Shown here piece after piece: positions 51,578 through 61,091 of a DNA stretch of 64,000 nt. Within the stretch, counting starts at the first letter, position 1, and each line of letters opens with the position of its first letter. Position numbers and translations under genes: made by a program. Source of the stretch: Astrobacterium formosum (GTDB taxonomy: Bacteria; Pseudomonadota; Alphaproteobacteria; Rhizobiales; Xanthobacteraceae); the NCBI GenBank assembly GCA_030848545.1, contig JAVDCA010000009.1, positions 1 to 64,000 of the forward strand. The letters run 5' to 3'. Below the pieces are notes generated by a model. That model was not told the DNA's origin. It saw only the letters and a list, made by a program, of their open reading frames with translations, and searched no databases.

Positions 51578-52219
51578 ATGTCCGGAGCCGTCGCGCTCGA
51601 AGCGCTCGATCTTGCCGCTCTCCTGTGTTCGCGGGTGTGCCACGACCTCATCAGCCCGACCGGCGCCATCGTCAACGGTCTCGAGGTCCTGGACGAATCG
51701 AAGGACGAGGAAACCCGGACCTTTGCCCTCGACCTGATCCGCAAGAGCGCCAGGAACGCCTCGGCCCGCCTGCAGTTCTGCCGGCTCGCCTTCGGGGCGG
51801 CCGGCTCAGCCGGCGCCCAGATCGACCTCGGAGACGGCGAGAAGGTCGCCCGCGGCTTCATCGAGGACGAAAAGGTCAAGGTGACCTGGAACCTGCCGCG
51901 GGTGTTGATGCCGAAGAATCGCGTCAAGCTCCTGCTCAACATGCTCGTCGTCGCCGGCCATGCCATCCCGCGCGGCGGCACCCTGACCATCGATCCGATC
52001 GGCGAAGGGGAAGAGATGAGCTTCAAGGTGAGTGCGGTCGGCAACTATTTGCGCGTCCCCCAGGCCATGCCGTCGCTCCTCGCGGGCGAGAGCGCGTCAG
52101 GGGATCCCATCGACGCCCATGCGATCCAGCCCTATTACACCGGCCTTCTGGCCCGTCACTGCGGGCTCGTCGCCACCATGGTGCTCGACGGCGAGACGGT
52201 CATCGTCGCCGCCCAATAG
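51578..52219 (+). CDS. chpT: Histidine phosphotransferase ChpT
   Basis: A 213-residue cytosolic phosphotransferase. The phospho-acceptor His lies in LLCSRVCHDLISPTGAIVNG. The C-terminal half is a degenerate ATPase-like fold without nucleotide-binding boxes (KLLLNMLVVAGHAIPRGG). ChpT relays phosphate from the hybrid kinase CckA to CtrA and CpdR in Alphaproteobacteria. A GGAGAA stands 8 bases before the ATG. Its upstream region holds the 13-bp repeats. It lies 283 bp before the chemotaxis operon on the same strand, but the gap suggests its own transcript. Confidence 0.88.
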   Translation: MSGAVALEALDLAALLCSRVCHDLISPTGAIVNGLEVLDESKDEETRTFALDLIRKSARNASARLQFCRLAFGAAGSAGAQIDLGDGEKVARGFIEDEKVKVTWNLPRVLMPKNRVKLLLNMLVVAGHAIPRGGTLTIDPIGEGEEMSFKVSAVGNYLRVPQAMPSLLAGESASGDPIDAHAIQPYYTGLLARHCGLVATMVLDGETVIVAAQ

Positions 52220-52502
52220 CTCGTCTTCCCGATAGCTCGTCCTCATCGAGTGGTTCGCTTCCGCTGCGGAAGACTGCGGCGGGATTGCCGTGCGCCGGCT
52301 GCAACCCTCGGCGGCGTATTTCCGCACTCGCGTTAACGAAGCGTGAAGCGCGATCGTCGGCAATCGACCAAAATTTTCCCGCGAGCGAGTAAGTCGCTAC
52401 CCGTACCCGCCGCCGGCTCAACTAAACTTAAACCCTTTGCCAACACACTCCACAGGCTCCCGAAAGGCGGCTCGGCCCGGTCGCCGTCGAAAGGCCATTT
52501 CC
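52220..52502 (+). promoter_or_regulatory. Region upstream of che operon
   Basis: No gene is seen. It contains single TTAA half-sites (CGTTAACGAAG near 52,330 and ACTTAAACC near 52,428) but no paired CtrA box TTAA-N7-TTAA. The cheA promoter is presumably here. Confidence 0.3.
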
Positions 52503-55172
52503 ATGGATGATCTGCTGCGGGAATTCCTGACCGAGACGAACGAAAGCCTCGACGTGGTCGACGTCGAGCTGGTTCGATTTGAACAGGATCCGAACAACGC
52601 CAAGATTCTCGACAATATTTTCCGCCTGGTGCACACCATCAAGGGCACCTGCGGGTTCCTCGGCCTGCCGCGCCTCGAGGCGCTGGCGCACGCCGCCGAG
52701 ACCCTCATGGGCAAGTTCCGTGATGGCATGCCGGTCACGGGTGACGCGGTCACGCTCATCCTGTCGACCATCGATCGGATCAAGCAGATCCTTGAAGAGC
52801 TCGAGGCTCAACAGCAGGAACCTGCTGGCCAGGATCGCGACCTCATCGACGAGCTCGAACGCATGGTGGTCGAGGCTCCGGCCGCCAAGCCGCACGCGCA
52901 AGCCGAGGCCGAAACCAAGGCCGAAGCTGAGACCAAGGAGGCGGCCGGCTCGCTGGTCTACCAGATCCTGGAACGGCCGCTGCGTCCCGGCGAAGTCTCT
53001 CTCGACGACCTCGAGAAGGCATTCCGCGACACCGCCGTCGAAGCGCCGCCGCCGCCGAAGCCGAAACCGGCCGCCAAGCCCGGGAAGGCTGTGGCGCCCC
53101 CGGAAGAGGAAAAGTCCGATTCCAAGGTCTCCAGCCAGTCGATCCGGGTCAATGTCGAAACCCTCGAACACCTGATGACCATGGTGTCCGAGCTGGTGTT
53201 GACCAGGAATCAGCTCCTCGAGATCGTTCGCCGGCACGAGGATTCCGAATTCAAGGTGCCGCTGCAAAGGCTCTCCAACGTCACTGCCGAGCTGCAGGAA
53301 GGCGTCATGAAGACGCGCATGCAGCCGATCGGCAATGCCTGGCAGAAGCTGCCCCGCATCGTGCGCGACCTCGCGACCGAGCTCAACAAGCACATCGAGC
53401 TCGAGATGCACGGCGCCGAAACCGAGCTCGACCGCCAGGTGCTCGACCTGATCAAGGATCCGCTCACCCACATGGTGCGCAACTCCGCCGATCACGGGCT
53501 CGAGAATCCAGCCGAACGGCGCGCGCTCGGCAAGCCCGAGAAAGGCACCATCCGCCTGTCCGCCTATCATGAAGGCGGCCACATCATCATCGAGATCGCC
53601 GACGACGGCCGCGGTCTCAACACCGAGAAGATCAAGAGCAAGGCGATCTCCAACGGCCTGATCAACGAAGCCCAGGCCGAAAAGATGACGGATCAGCAGA
53701 TCCACAAATTCATCTTCGCGGCAGGCTTCTCGACCGCCCAGAAGGTGACGAGCGTGTCCGGCCGCGGTGTCGGCATGGACGTGGTTCGCAACAACATCGA
53801 CCAGATCGGCGGTACCGTCGAAGTCAATTCGGTGCTCGGCGAGGGATCGAGCTTCGTCATCAAGATCCCGCTCACGCTCGCCATCGTGTCGGCGCTGATC
53901 GTCGAGTCCGGCGGCGACCGCTTCGCCATCCCGCAACTGTCCGTCATCGAACTGGTGCGTGCCCAGACCAATTCCGAGCACCGCATCGAGCGCATCAAGG
54001 ACACGCCCGTCCTGCGGCTGCGCAACAAGCTCCTCCCGCTCATCCACCTGAAGCGGATCCTCAAGATCGACGACGGCACCAATTCGGAGCCCGAGAACGG
54101 CTTCATCGTCGTCACCCAGGTCGGCAGCCAGACCTTCGGCATCGTCGTCGACGGCGTCTTCCATACCGAAGAAATCGTCGTCAAGCCGATGTCGACCAAG
54201 CTGCGCCACATCGCCATGTTCTCCGGCAACACCATCCTGGGCGACGGATCGGTGATCATGATCATCGATCCCAACGGCATCGCCCGTTCGGTCGGCAGCT
54301 CGGTCACCACTCAGCATGCCACCGAGGCCCAGGAGAACGACGACCACCACGTGACGGTGGAAGACACCACCTCGATGCTGGTGTTCCGCGCCGGTTCGCC
54401 GGAGCCCAAGGCCGTGCCGCTGTCGCTGGTCACCCGCCTCGAAGAGGTGGACGCCAAGAAGATCGAGCACTCGAACGGCCGCCATCTGGTCCAGTATCGC
54501 GGTCAGCTGATGCCGCTGGTGCGCGTCACCGACCAGGTCGCCATCCGCACTGAAGGCGCCCAGCCGCTGCTCGTGTTCTCCGACGAAGGCCGCTCCATGG
54601 GCCTCGTGGTCGACGAGATCGTCGATATCGTCGAGGACCGCCTCAACATCGAGGTCGGTTCGGACACGCCCGGGGTGCTCGGTTCCGCCGTCGTCAAGGG
54701 ACAGGCGACCGAGATCATCGACGTCGGCTACTTCCTGCCGCTCGCTTTCGAAGACTGGCTGCGCCGCAAGGAGCAGAACAATCTGTCGTCGGCACGCACG
54801 CTCCTGTTTGTCGACGACAGTGCCTTCTTCCGCAACATGCTCACCCCGGTGCTCAAGGCCGCCGGCTACTCGGTCACCACCGTCGGTAGTGCCGACGATG
54901 CCATCCGGCTGATGAAGAACGGCCAGGAGTTCGACGTCATCGTGACCGACATCGACATGCCGGGCATGAACGGCTTCGAGCTCGCCCAGACGGTACACAG
55001 CGACACCAAGACCGCCAATGTCCCGATCATCGCGCTGTCGTCCATGACGTCGGCCGAGGCGATCGAACGCGGCCGCCAGGTCGGTTTCCACGACTACGTG
55101 GCCAAGTTCGACCGACCGGGGCTGATCGCCGCGCTCAAGGAGCAATCGGCGGCCCTGGCGGATGCGGCGTGA
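52503..55172 (+). CDS. cheA: Chemotaxis histidine kinase CheA with C-terminal receiver
   Basis: An 889-residue hybrid CheA. P1 has the acceptor His44 in FRLVHTIKGTCGFLG; a long Ala/Pro/Glu-rich linker (about 115-225) replaces most of P2; P3 dimerisation, P4 ATPase (MVRNSADHGLE, then ADDGRGLN and GRGVGMDVVR) and P5 CheW-like domains follow. A receiver domain (about 768-889) is fused at the end (LLFVDDSAFF, acceptor Asp in VTDIDMPGMNG), a form common in alphaproteobacterial che clusters. The start at 52503 (MDDLLREFLTETNES) is the family start. It heads cheA-cheW-cheY-cheB-cheR. No chemoreceptor gene is in the cluster. Confidence 0.95.
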   Translation: MDDLLREFLTETNESLDVVDVELVRFEQDPNNAKILDNIFRLVHTIKGTCGFLGLPRLEALAHAAETLMGKFRDGMPVTGDAVTLILSTIDRIKQILEELEAQQQEPAGQDRDLIDELERMVVEAPAAKPHAQAEAETKAEAETKEAAGSLVYQILERPLRPGEVSLDDLEKAFRDTAVEAPPPPKPKPAAKPGKAVAPPEEEKSDSKVSSQSIRVNVETLEHLMTMVSELVLTRNQLLEIVRRHEDSEFKVPLQRLSNVTAELQEGVMKTRMQPIGNAWQKLPRIVRDLATELNKHIELEMHGAETELDRQVLDLIKDPLTHMVRNSADHGLENPAERRALGKPEKGTIRLSAYHEGGHIIIEIADDGRGLNTEKIKSKAISNGLINEAQAEKMTDQQIHKFIFAAGFSTAQKVTSVSGRGVGMDVVRNNIDQIGGTVEVNSVLGEGSSFVIKIPLTLAIVSALIVESGGDRFAIPQLSVIELVRAQTNSEHRIERIKDTPVLRLRNKLLPLIHLKRILKIDDGTNSEPENGFIVVTQVGSQTFGIVVDGVFHTEEIVVKPMSTKLRHIAMFSGNTILGDGSVIMIIDPNGIARSVGSSVTTQHATEAQENDDHHVTVEDTTSMLVFRAGSPEPKAVPLSLVTRLEEVDAKKIEHSNGRHLVQYRGQLMPLVRVTDQVAIRTEGAQPLLVFSDEGRSMGLVVDEIVDIVEDRLNIEVGSDTPGVLGSAVVKGQATEIIDVGYFLPLAFEDWLRRKEQNNLSSARTLLFVDDSAFFRNMLTPVLKAAGYSVTTVGSADDAIRLMKNGQEFDVIVTDIDMPGMNGFELAQTVHSDTKTANVPIIALSSMTSAEAIERGRQVGFHDYVAKFDRPGLIAALKEQSAALADAA

Positions 55173-55182
55173 GGAGACGAAG

Positions 55183-55653
55183 ATGACCAATGTCAACGAC
55201 AATCACGACGGTAACTTCGTCGAATTCGTCACGGTGCTGATCACCGATCAGCTGTTCGGCCTGCCGATCTCGCGGGTGCAGGACGTCTTCATGCCGGTCA
55301 ACATGACCCGCGTGCCGTTGTCCACGCCGGAGATCGCCGGCGTCCTCAATCTGCGCGGCCGCATCGTCACCTCGATCGACATGCGCTGCCGGCTCGGCCT
55401 TCCCAAGAAGGACGACAATCGCACGCCGATGGCCGTCGGCATCGAGTACAAGGGCGAGTCCTACGGTCTCCTGATCGACTCGGTCGGCGAAGTGCTCAAG
55501 CTCGACGAGAGCACGCGCGAGCCGAACCCCGTCAATCTCGACGCCCGGTTGGCGCGTGTGTCCGCCGGCGTGCACCGGTTGGACGGCCAGCTCCTCGTCG
55601 TGCTCGACGTCGACCGCGTGCTCGAACTGGGCAACGAAGCTCTGGCGGCTTGA
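55183..55653 (+). CDS. cheW: Chemotaxis adaptor CheW
   Basis: A 156-residue scaffold linking receptors to CheA. It shows the CheW fold: FVTVLITDQLFGLPISRVQD, then GVLNLRGRIVTSIDMR and YGLLIDSVGEVLKL. GAGGAGA stands before the ATG at 55183; the in-frame start at 55162 lies inside the cheA stop region and is rejected. It follows cheA by 10 bp. Confidence 0.93.
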   Translation: MTNVNDNHDGNFVEFVTVLITDQLFGLPISRVQDVFMPVNMTRVPLSTPEIAGVLNLRGRIVTSIDMRCRLGLPKKDDNRTPMAVGIEYKGESYGLLIDSVGEVLKLDESTREPNPVNLDARLARVSAGVHRLDGQLLVVLDVDRVLELGNEALAA

Positions 55654-55726
55654 GGTCGCTGGCCCACGGCCGCGAACCTGTTGGTGGGACCGCGGCCGAA
55701 GACCGCGAACAAGAAGGCATGGTGCG

Positions 55727-56092
55727 ATGAAGACGTGTTTGGTCGTCGACGATTCCAGCGTCATCAGGAAAGTGGCACGCCGCATTCTGGAAGGCCTCGA
55801 GTTCGAGATTTCGGAAGCGGAGGACGGCGAAAAGGCGCTCGATGCCTGCCGGCAGCGGCTTCCCGACGCCGTGCTGCTGGACTGGAACATGCCCAAGATG
55901 GACGGCTACGAATTCCTGCGCGCACTGCGCCGGCTTCCCGGCGGCGACCGCCCCAAGGTCGTCTTCTGCACGACCGAGAACGACGTCGCGCACATCGCCC
56001 GCGCGCTGCACGCGGGCGCCAACGAGTACATCATGAAGCCCTTCGACAAGGAGATCGTTGAAGCCAAGTTCCAGGAAGTCGGACTGATCTGA
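55727..56092 (+). CDS. cheY: Chemotaxis response regulator CheY
   Basis: A 121-residue stand-alone receiver. The phospho-acceptor is Asp52 in [15 protein letters not shown]; acidic pair Asp8-Asp9 in LVVDDSS; Thr in FCTTEND; and Lys in IMKPFDKEI. It should carry the signal from CheA to the flagellar switch, or act as a phosphate sink alongside the receiver fused to CheA. It lies between cheW and cheB. Confidence 0.9.
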   Translation: MKTCLVVDDSSVIRKVARRILEGLEFEISEAEDGEKALDACRQRLPDAVLLDWNMPKMDGYEFLRALRRLPGGDRPKVVFCTTENDVAHIARALHAGANEYIMKPFDKEIVEAKFQEVGLI

Positions 56093-56145
56093 TTTCCATT
56101 CGCATCCCGTCAGCGATCAATCGCGCAGCAGAGAAAATCCCTCCA

Positions 56146-57390
56146 ATGGGCCTCCTCACACCCGCCATGCCGAGCGTCGCTGCCCCTGCCGACGGGTTGA
56201 TCCGGGTCATGGTGGTGGACGATGCGGTCGTCGTCCGCGGCCTCGTGTCCCGTTGGGTCGAGGAGGAGCCGGGTCTCGTCCTTGCGGCATCGCTGCGTAA
56301 CGGCAAGGAGGCCGTCGACCAGCTCGAGCGCGCCAATCCCGATGTCGTCATTCTCGACGTCGAAATGCCGGTTCTGGACGGACTGGCGGCGCTGCCGCTG
56401 CTTCTGGAGAAGAAGCGCAACCTGGTCGTCATCATGGCGTCCACGCTCACCCGCCGCAATGCCGAGGTGAGCCTCAAGGCCTTGTCGCTGGGCGCCGCCG
56501 ACTACATTCCGAAGCCGGAAACCAATCGCGGGGTGACGACGTCGCCCACTTTCCGGCACGAGTTGATCGAGAAGATCCGCCAGCTCGGCGGGCGCCGCAA
56601 GAAGAGGGACGAGCCGCGTTTCCGCGTCCAGCAGGCGCCGGCCGCGCCGACGCCGGCCGCGGTGCCGGCTGCCCCCGGCGCTCCATCGAGTGCGGCTGCC
56701 TCTCCGGCCGGGTCTGTGCTGGTGACGCCACGGTTCCGCGCCGCGCCGTCGCTCGTCCCGTCATCCGACGGGCCGGCGATCGAGCTGCGGCCGTTCTCCA
56801 CGACGCCGCCGCGCGTTCTCCTGATCGGCTCGTCCACAGGCGGACCGCAGGCCCTGATCGCCGTGCTGTCGCATCTCGCGCCGGTGATCGAGCGCGTGCC
56901 GGTGCTGATCACCCAGCACATGCCGCCCACCTTCACCACCATCCTGGCCGAGCACATCTCCCGCGCCAGCGGCAAGCCGGCGCGGGAAGGCGTCGACGGC
57001 GAGCCGATCCTGTCCGGCCGCATATATGTGGCGCCCGGCGGCCGCCACATGCAGGTCGCTCGGCAGAACGGGACGCCGGTGATCGCCCTCGACGACGGCC
57101 CGCTGGTCAACTTCTGCAAGCCGGCAGTCGATCCGCTGTTTGTTTCCGCTTCGAAGATGTGGGGTGCGGCTACCCTCGCGGTCGTCTTGACCGGCATGGG
57201 CTCGGACGGATCGCGCGGTGGCGTCGAGATCGTCAAGGCCGGCGGCAGCGTCATTGCCCAGGACGAGGCTTCGAGCGTGGTGTGGGGCATGCCGGGCGCC
57301 GCCGCCCACGCCGGCATCTGCTCGGCGATCATGCCGATCGAGCAGATCGCGTCCAAACTCGTCCGCCTGTTTTCCGGAGATCGCCAGTGA
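56146..57390 (+). CDS. cheB: Chemotaxis methylesterase CheB
   Basis: A 414-residue response regulator with an N-terminal receiver (about 19-135, acceptor Asp71 in [12 protein letters not shown]), a Pro/Ala linker (160-215) and a methylesterase domain (about 220-410). The catalytic triad is Ser in [10 protein letters not shown], His in [10 protein letters not shown] and Asp in GMGSDGSRG. It removes methyl groups from chemoreceptors. Its stop overlaps the GTG of cheR by 4 bp. Confidence 0.94.
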   Translation: MGLLTPAMPSVAAPADGLIRVMVVDDAVVVRGLVSRWVEEEPGLVLAASLRNGKEAVDQLERANPDVVILDVEMPVLDGLAALPLLLEKKRNLVVIMASTLTRRNAEVSLKALSLGAADYIPKPETNRGVTTSPTFRHELIEKIRQLGGRRKKRDEPRFRVQQAPAAPTPAAVPAAPGAPSSAAASPAGSVLVTPRFRAAPSLVPSSDGPAIELRPFSTTPPRVLLIGSSTGGPQALIAVLSHLAPVIERVPVLITQHMPPTFTTILAEHISRASGKPAREGVDGEPILSGRIYVAPGGRHMQVARQNGTPVIALDDGPLVNFCKPAVDPLFVSASKMWGAATLAVVLTGMGSDGSRGGVEIVKAGGSVIAQDEASSVVWGMPGAAAHAGICSAIMPIEQIASKLVRLFSGDRQ

Positions 57391-58262
57391 CCCCGCTCGA
57401 CTACGATTTCCTGCGCAGGCTTCTCAAGGACCGCTCCGGATTGGTCCTGTCGGGAGACAAGGAATACCTGGTCGAGAGCCGTCTTTTGCCGGTCGCGCGC
57501 AAGCTCGGCCTGTCGAGCCTCTCGGAACTGGTCGGCAAGCTGCGCGCGCCCGGATCGGAACGCATCGTCATCGACGTCGTCGAGGCGATGACGACGAATG
57601 AATCGTTCTTCTACCGAGACAAGATTCCCTTCGATCACTTTCGCGAAGGCATCCTGCCGTCGCTCATCAAGGCACGCGCCAGCCAGCGCCGTCTGCGCAT
57701 CTGGTGCGCCGCCGCCTCGACCGGCCAGGAACCCTATTCGCTGGCCATGATCCTGAAAGACATGGCGGTACAGTTCGCCGGCTGGCGCATCGACATCCTC
57801 GCCACCGACCTGTCGATCGAAGTCCTGGAAAAGGCCAAGGCGGGCATCTACAGCCAGTTCGAAGTGCAGCGTGGCCTGCCGATCCAGATGCTGGTGAAGT
57901 ACTTCGTCCAGAACGGCGAGACCTGGCAGATCTCCGCGGACATCCGCAGCATGGTGCAGTTCCGGCCGCTCAACCTCCTGCACGACTTCAATTCGCTCGG
58001 GCCGTTCGACGTCATCTTCTGCCGCAACGTGCTCATCTATTTCGACCAGCAGACCAAGGTGAACGTGCTGGAGCGTTGCGCCAAGATCCTCGAGCCGGAC
58101 GGCTTCCTGCTGCTCGGCGCCGCCGAGACGGTGGTCGGCCTCACCGAGGCGTTCAAGCCGTCGACGGAACGGCGCGGCCTCTATCTGCCCAACCAGGCCG
58201 CCCTCAAGAGCGGGTCGTTGCGCCCGAGCCTGCCGTTGATGGCGGCGGCGGGCGGGCGGTAA
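57387..58262 (+). CDS. cheR: Chemotaxis methyltransferase CheR
   Basis: A 291-residue SAM-dependent methyltransferase for chemoreceptor glutamates. The N-terminal helical domain ([19 protein letters not shown]) precedes the SAM-binding fold ([17 protein letters not shown], then [14 protein letters not shown] and [14 protein letters not shown]). The start is a GTG at 57387 overlapping the cheB stop (GTGA), translationally coupled. It ends the che operon; the convergent dehydratase gene begins 161 bp on. Confidence 0.94.
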   Translation: MTPLDYDFLRRLLKDRSGLVLSGDKEYLVESRLLPVARKLGLSSLSELVGKLRAPGSERIVIDVVEAMTTNESFFYRDKIPFDHFREGILPSLIKARASQRRLRIWCAAASTGQEPYSLAMILKDMAVQFAGWRIDILATDLSIEVLEKAKAGIYSQFEVQRGLPIQMLVKYFVQNGETWQISADIRSMVQFRPLNLLHDFNSLGPFDVIFCRNVLIYFDQQTKVNVLERCAKILEPDGFLLLGAAETVVGLTEAFKPSTERRGLYLPNQAALKSGSLRPSLPLMAAAGGR

Positions 58263-58423
58263 CCCGGAATATCTCACGCTATGGCGCGCATCGGGGCGCC
58301 GAATCGGCGAGCGATCGTCGGCGGCGGGCCATCGGGAAGACGACGGCGCGCGCAGAGCATGTGATCAGCAATGTGCGACCTGTGAGACCAATCAGCGACC
58401 AAACGCTGAGTGGCAATTCTCTT

Positions 58424-59629
58424 TCAATCGATGCTGCTGATACGTCGGGTCAGATCGGGCCTCTCGAACACCGCCGGCAACAGCTCGACGCCGAGACCCG
58501 GGCCCTCCATCGGATAGACGTAGCCGTTTTCGATGCGCGGCACCGTCGTGACAAGCTCTTTGTACCAGCCGGTGTAGAAGGCGCGCACCGATTCCTGGAT
58601 CAAGGTATTGGGCTGACTGAACGAGGCGTGCACGGCGGCGGCGAAGCCGACCGGGCCGGTACAGTCGTGGGGCGCGAACGGCCGGTGCCAGGTGTCGGCC
58701 AAAGCCGCGATCTTGCGACCCTCGGTGAGACCGCCGGTCCAGCACAGGTCGACCATGGCGACATGGGTCGCACCTACTTCCAGCAGATCCTTGTACGGAT
58801 AGCGCGAACCGAGCGTTTCGCTGGCGCATACCCACACGTCGGTCGAGCGGGCATACTCGGCGAGCGCCGCCGCCGAATTCATGCGGATCGGGTCCTCGTA
58901 CCAGGTCGGCTTGTAGGGTTCGAGCGCCTTGGCGATGAGCTTGGCGGTCGGCAGATTCCACAGGCAGTGGAATTCGACCATGATCTCGATCTTGTCGCCG
59001 ACCGCCTTGCGGATCTTCTCGAACGGCTCGACCGCCTTCTTCATCTGGGCGGCGGTGATGTAGATGCCGTTGGTCTCCTGCGCGGCCGGGTCGAACGGCC
59101 AGATCTTCATGGCGCCGATGCCGTTCTCGAGCAGGTTCTCGGCGAGCGCGTCGGCGCGGTTCATGAAGGCGTCGAGATCCTCGTAGGGGCCGGCGGCGCC
59201 GCCGAGGCCCCAGCTGCCCGACACCGGCTTGATGTTGTGCGAGCGCACATACTGGTAACCCGCACAGGTATTGTAGACGCGGATCTTGTCGAAGCAGGCG
59301 CCGCCCAGCATCTGGTGCACCGGCTGGCCGCACACCTTGCCGAACAGGTCCCACAACGCGATGTCGATCGCCGAGGCGGCGCGGTATTCCGCCCCGGTCG
59401 AGGACTGCGCCATGGGCAGGTTGACGAGGTCGCGGTTGATCGCCTCGATGCGCAGCGGATCACGGCCGAGCAGTCGTCCCGCCAGCGTGTCGTGGATATG
59501 GGCCGCGACGGCGCCGGCGCCATAAAAGGTCTCGCCGAGGCCGACGATGCCCGCATCGGTGTGGATGCGCACCCACACGACGTTGGCGAACTCCTCGGTG
59601 ATGAGCGTCTCGACGGCGGTGATCTTCAT
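58424..59629 (-). CDS. Enolase-superfamily (mandelate racemase-type) sugar-acid dehydratase
   Basis: A 401-residue enzyme. The N-terminal capping domain (MKITAVETLITEEF) is followed by a TIM barrel. Metal ligands appear as Glu in IMVEFHC, Glu in WYEDPIRM and Glu in CASETLGSRY. A His lies in PFAPHDCTGPVG. A lysine stands in GAMKIWPFD at the end of the second barrel strand. The likely reaction is dehydration of an acid sugar (aldonate or similar). The start at 59629 is the family start. It is divergent from the TRAP transporter, which probably imports its substrate. The exact substrate is unknown. Confidence 0.82.
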   Translation of the reverse strand: MKITAVETLITEEFANVVWVRIHTDAGIVGLGETFYGAGAVAAHIHDTLAGRLLGRDPLRIEAINRDLVNLPMAQSSTGAEYRAASAIDIALWDLFGKVCGQPVHQMLGGACFDKIRVYNTCAGYQYVRSHNIKPVSGSWGLGGAAGPYEDLDAFMNRADALAENLLENGIGAMKIWPFDPAAQETNGIYITAAQMKKAVEPFEKIRKAVGDKIEIMVEFHCLWNLPTAKLIAKALEPYKPTWYEDPIRMNSAAALAEYARSTDVWVCASETLGSRYPYKDLLEVGATHVAMVDLCWTGGLTEGRKIAALADTWHRPFAPHDCTGPVGFAAAVHASFSQPNTLIQESVRAFYTGWYKELVTTVPRIENGYVYPMEGPGLGVELLPAVFERPDLTRRISSID

Positions 59630-59826
59630 GACCGGGGCCTCCGAGTGCAGCAGTGCAAACTGCAGCAAGCGGCTTCTCGTGATGACATCAGATGGTGAAC
59701 CTAATTTGGGCCCGCGACTCGGCGCCAACGTGTCCTTCGACGACGATAGGTTGAGCGAAGGCTTCCGTAGGAGGAAAAATGCCCGGATTAGCCTAGCCGC
59801 TGTCGATCGCGACAGGATTCCATTTG

Positions 59827-59846
59827 TGATATTTCACGACATATCA
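59827..59846. promoter_or_regulatory. Candidate operator for GntR regulator
   Basis: A perfect inverted repeat TGATAT-N8-ATATCA lies in the 363-base gap between the divergent dehydratase and TRAP genes, in one of its few AT-rich stretches. The GntR/FCD regulator encoded at 63,095 is the natural candidate to bind it. Inference from symmetry and position. Confidence 0.4.
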
Positions 59847-59992
59847 TAAGACGTATCCGCTGACTAGGCTCGGATTCGGAAAAGCTGCTGACGTAGCAAT
59901 CCTCAGGATGCCGGCCGGCAACGTAGCCGTCCGGTCGTCTCGGCCGGTCGGTAGAAGCGCGCGTGAACACAAACTCCGGAAGGAAAACGACG

Positions 59993-60997
59993 ATGCTCAT
60001 CCCGGGTGCGTTGCGAACCGTTGCGATCGCGACGGCTGTTTTCTGCTTGGGCTTATCGCCCGACGGCAGTCCCGCCAATGCGGCGGCGAAATACACCGCC
60101 AAGCTTTCGCTGGACGTTCAGAAAGGAAATCCCAAGGAGGTCATCGCCAGCCAATTCGCCGACAAAGTCAGACAGGCGACGAAGGGCGAGGTCGACATCC
60201 AGGTTTTTCCGAACAGCGTGCTCGGCGGCGAGCGCGAGGCCGCGGAGGGCATTCGTCTGGGTTCCATCCAGATGGGCATTCTGACCAGTTCGGTGCTGAC
60301 CTCGTGGATGCCTGGACTTCAGGTGCTCGACCTGCCGTTCCTGTTCAACGACGACGCCCACGCGATCGCCGTCAATCGACCGTTGACGAAGGCACTCAGC
60401 AAGGACTTCGAGGCACAAGGCTTCAGGCTGCTTGGATTCTCGATCAATGGCGCCCGTGAACTCATGAGCCGCTTCGCGATCGAAAAACCTGCCGACGTCA
60501 AGGGCAAGAAGATGCGGGTCCTGCAGAGCCCGATCCACATCGCGCTGTGGAAGGCGGTCGGCGCAAACCCGGTGCCGATCCCCGCGCCGGAGGTCTATAA
60601 CTCCCTGCAGACCGGCGTCGTCGACTTCTTCGACAACACCGCCACCAACTATCTCACCTTCAAGTTCTTCGAGGTCGCCCCCTACTACGTCAAGCTCGAT
60701 CACGTGTATGCGATGGGCACTTGGGTGGTGGCGGAGGCATGGTGGAAGCGGCTGCCGGCCGAGTACCAGACGATCATCGCCGACATCGCCCTGCAGTCCC
60801 AGGACAGCCTGCCGGCGCTGCAGCAGAAGGAAGACGATGCCGCACTGGCGGAAACTCAGCGGCGCGGTGCCAAGATTCATGTCATCAAGGACAAGAGCGA
60901 GTGGCGCACGATGATGAAGCCGGTGTGGGGCGAGTTCTCGGCAAAAATCCCCAATGCCAAGGAATCACTCGCCATCGTCGAAGCCGCCGCCAAGTAG
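59993..60997 (+). CDS. dctP: TRAP transporter solute-binding protein DctP
   Basis: A 334-residue periplasmic binding protein with a signal peptide (about 1-31, ending PANAA). The body carries the DctP pattern, FADKVRQATKGEVDIQVFPN, MSRFAIEKPADVKGKKMRVL and YNSLQTGVVDFFDNTAT. The Arg in KKMRVLQSP is the conserved carboxylate clamp, fitting an acidic ligand. The ATG at 59993 follows GGAAGGAAA; a GTG at 59963 in frame is rejected. It is followed by a hairpin and the fused membrane subunit. Confidence 0.92.
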   Translation: MLIPGALRTVAIATAVFCLGLSPDGSPANAAAKYTAKLSLDVQKGNPKEVIASQFADKVRQATKGEVDIQVFPNSVLGGEREAAEGIRLGSIQMGILTSSVLTSWMPGLQVLDLPFLFNDDAHAIAVNRPLTKALSKDFEAQGFRLLGFSINGARELMSRFAIEKPADVKGKKMRVLQSPIHIALWKAVGANPVPIPAPEVYNSLQTGVVDFFDNTATNYLTFKFFEVAPYYVKLDHVYAMGTWVVAEAWWKRLPAEYQTIIADIALQSQDSLPALQQKEDDAALAETQRRGAKIHVIKDKSEWRTMMKPVWGEFSAKIPNAKESLAIVEAAAK

Positions 60998-61011
60998 GTC
61001 TTGAACCGATC

Positions 61012-61034
61012 GGGGCCCGGCGAAACCGGGCCCC
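61012..61034 (+). promoter_or_regulatory. Stable hairpin between dctP and membrane subunit
   Basis: GGGGCCCGG-CGAAA-CCGGGCCCC is a perfect 9-bp stem with a GAAA-containing loop and no T-run. It lies 14 bases after the dctP stop and may protect the upstream mRNA or attenuate transcription, giving more binding protein than permease. Confidence 0.5.
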
Positions 61035-61091
61035 GCCCCGTCGTGTGATGACCGCTCCAGCCAGACCAACGCGAACCTGCGAGTAAAGCAA

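Noticed and set aside
52320-52440. CtrA boxes upstream of cheA
   Set aside because: Only single TTAA half-sites; no correctly spaced TTAA-N7-TTAA pair.
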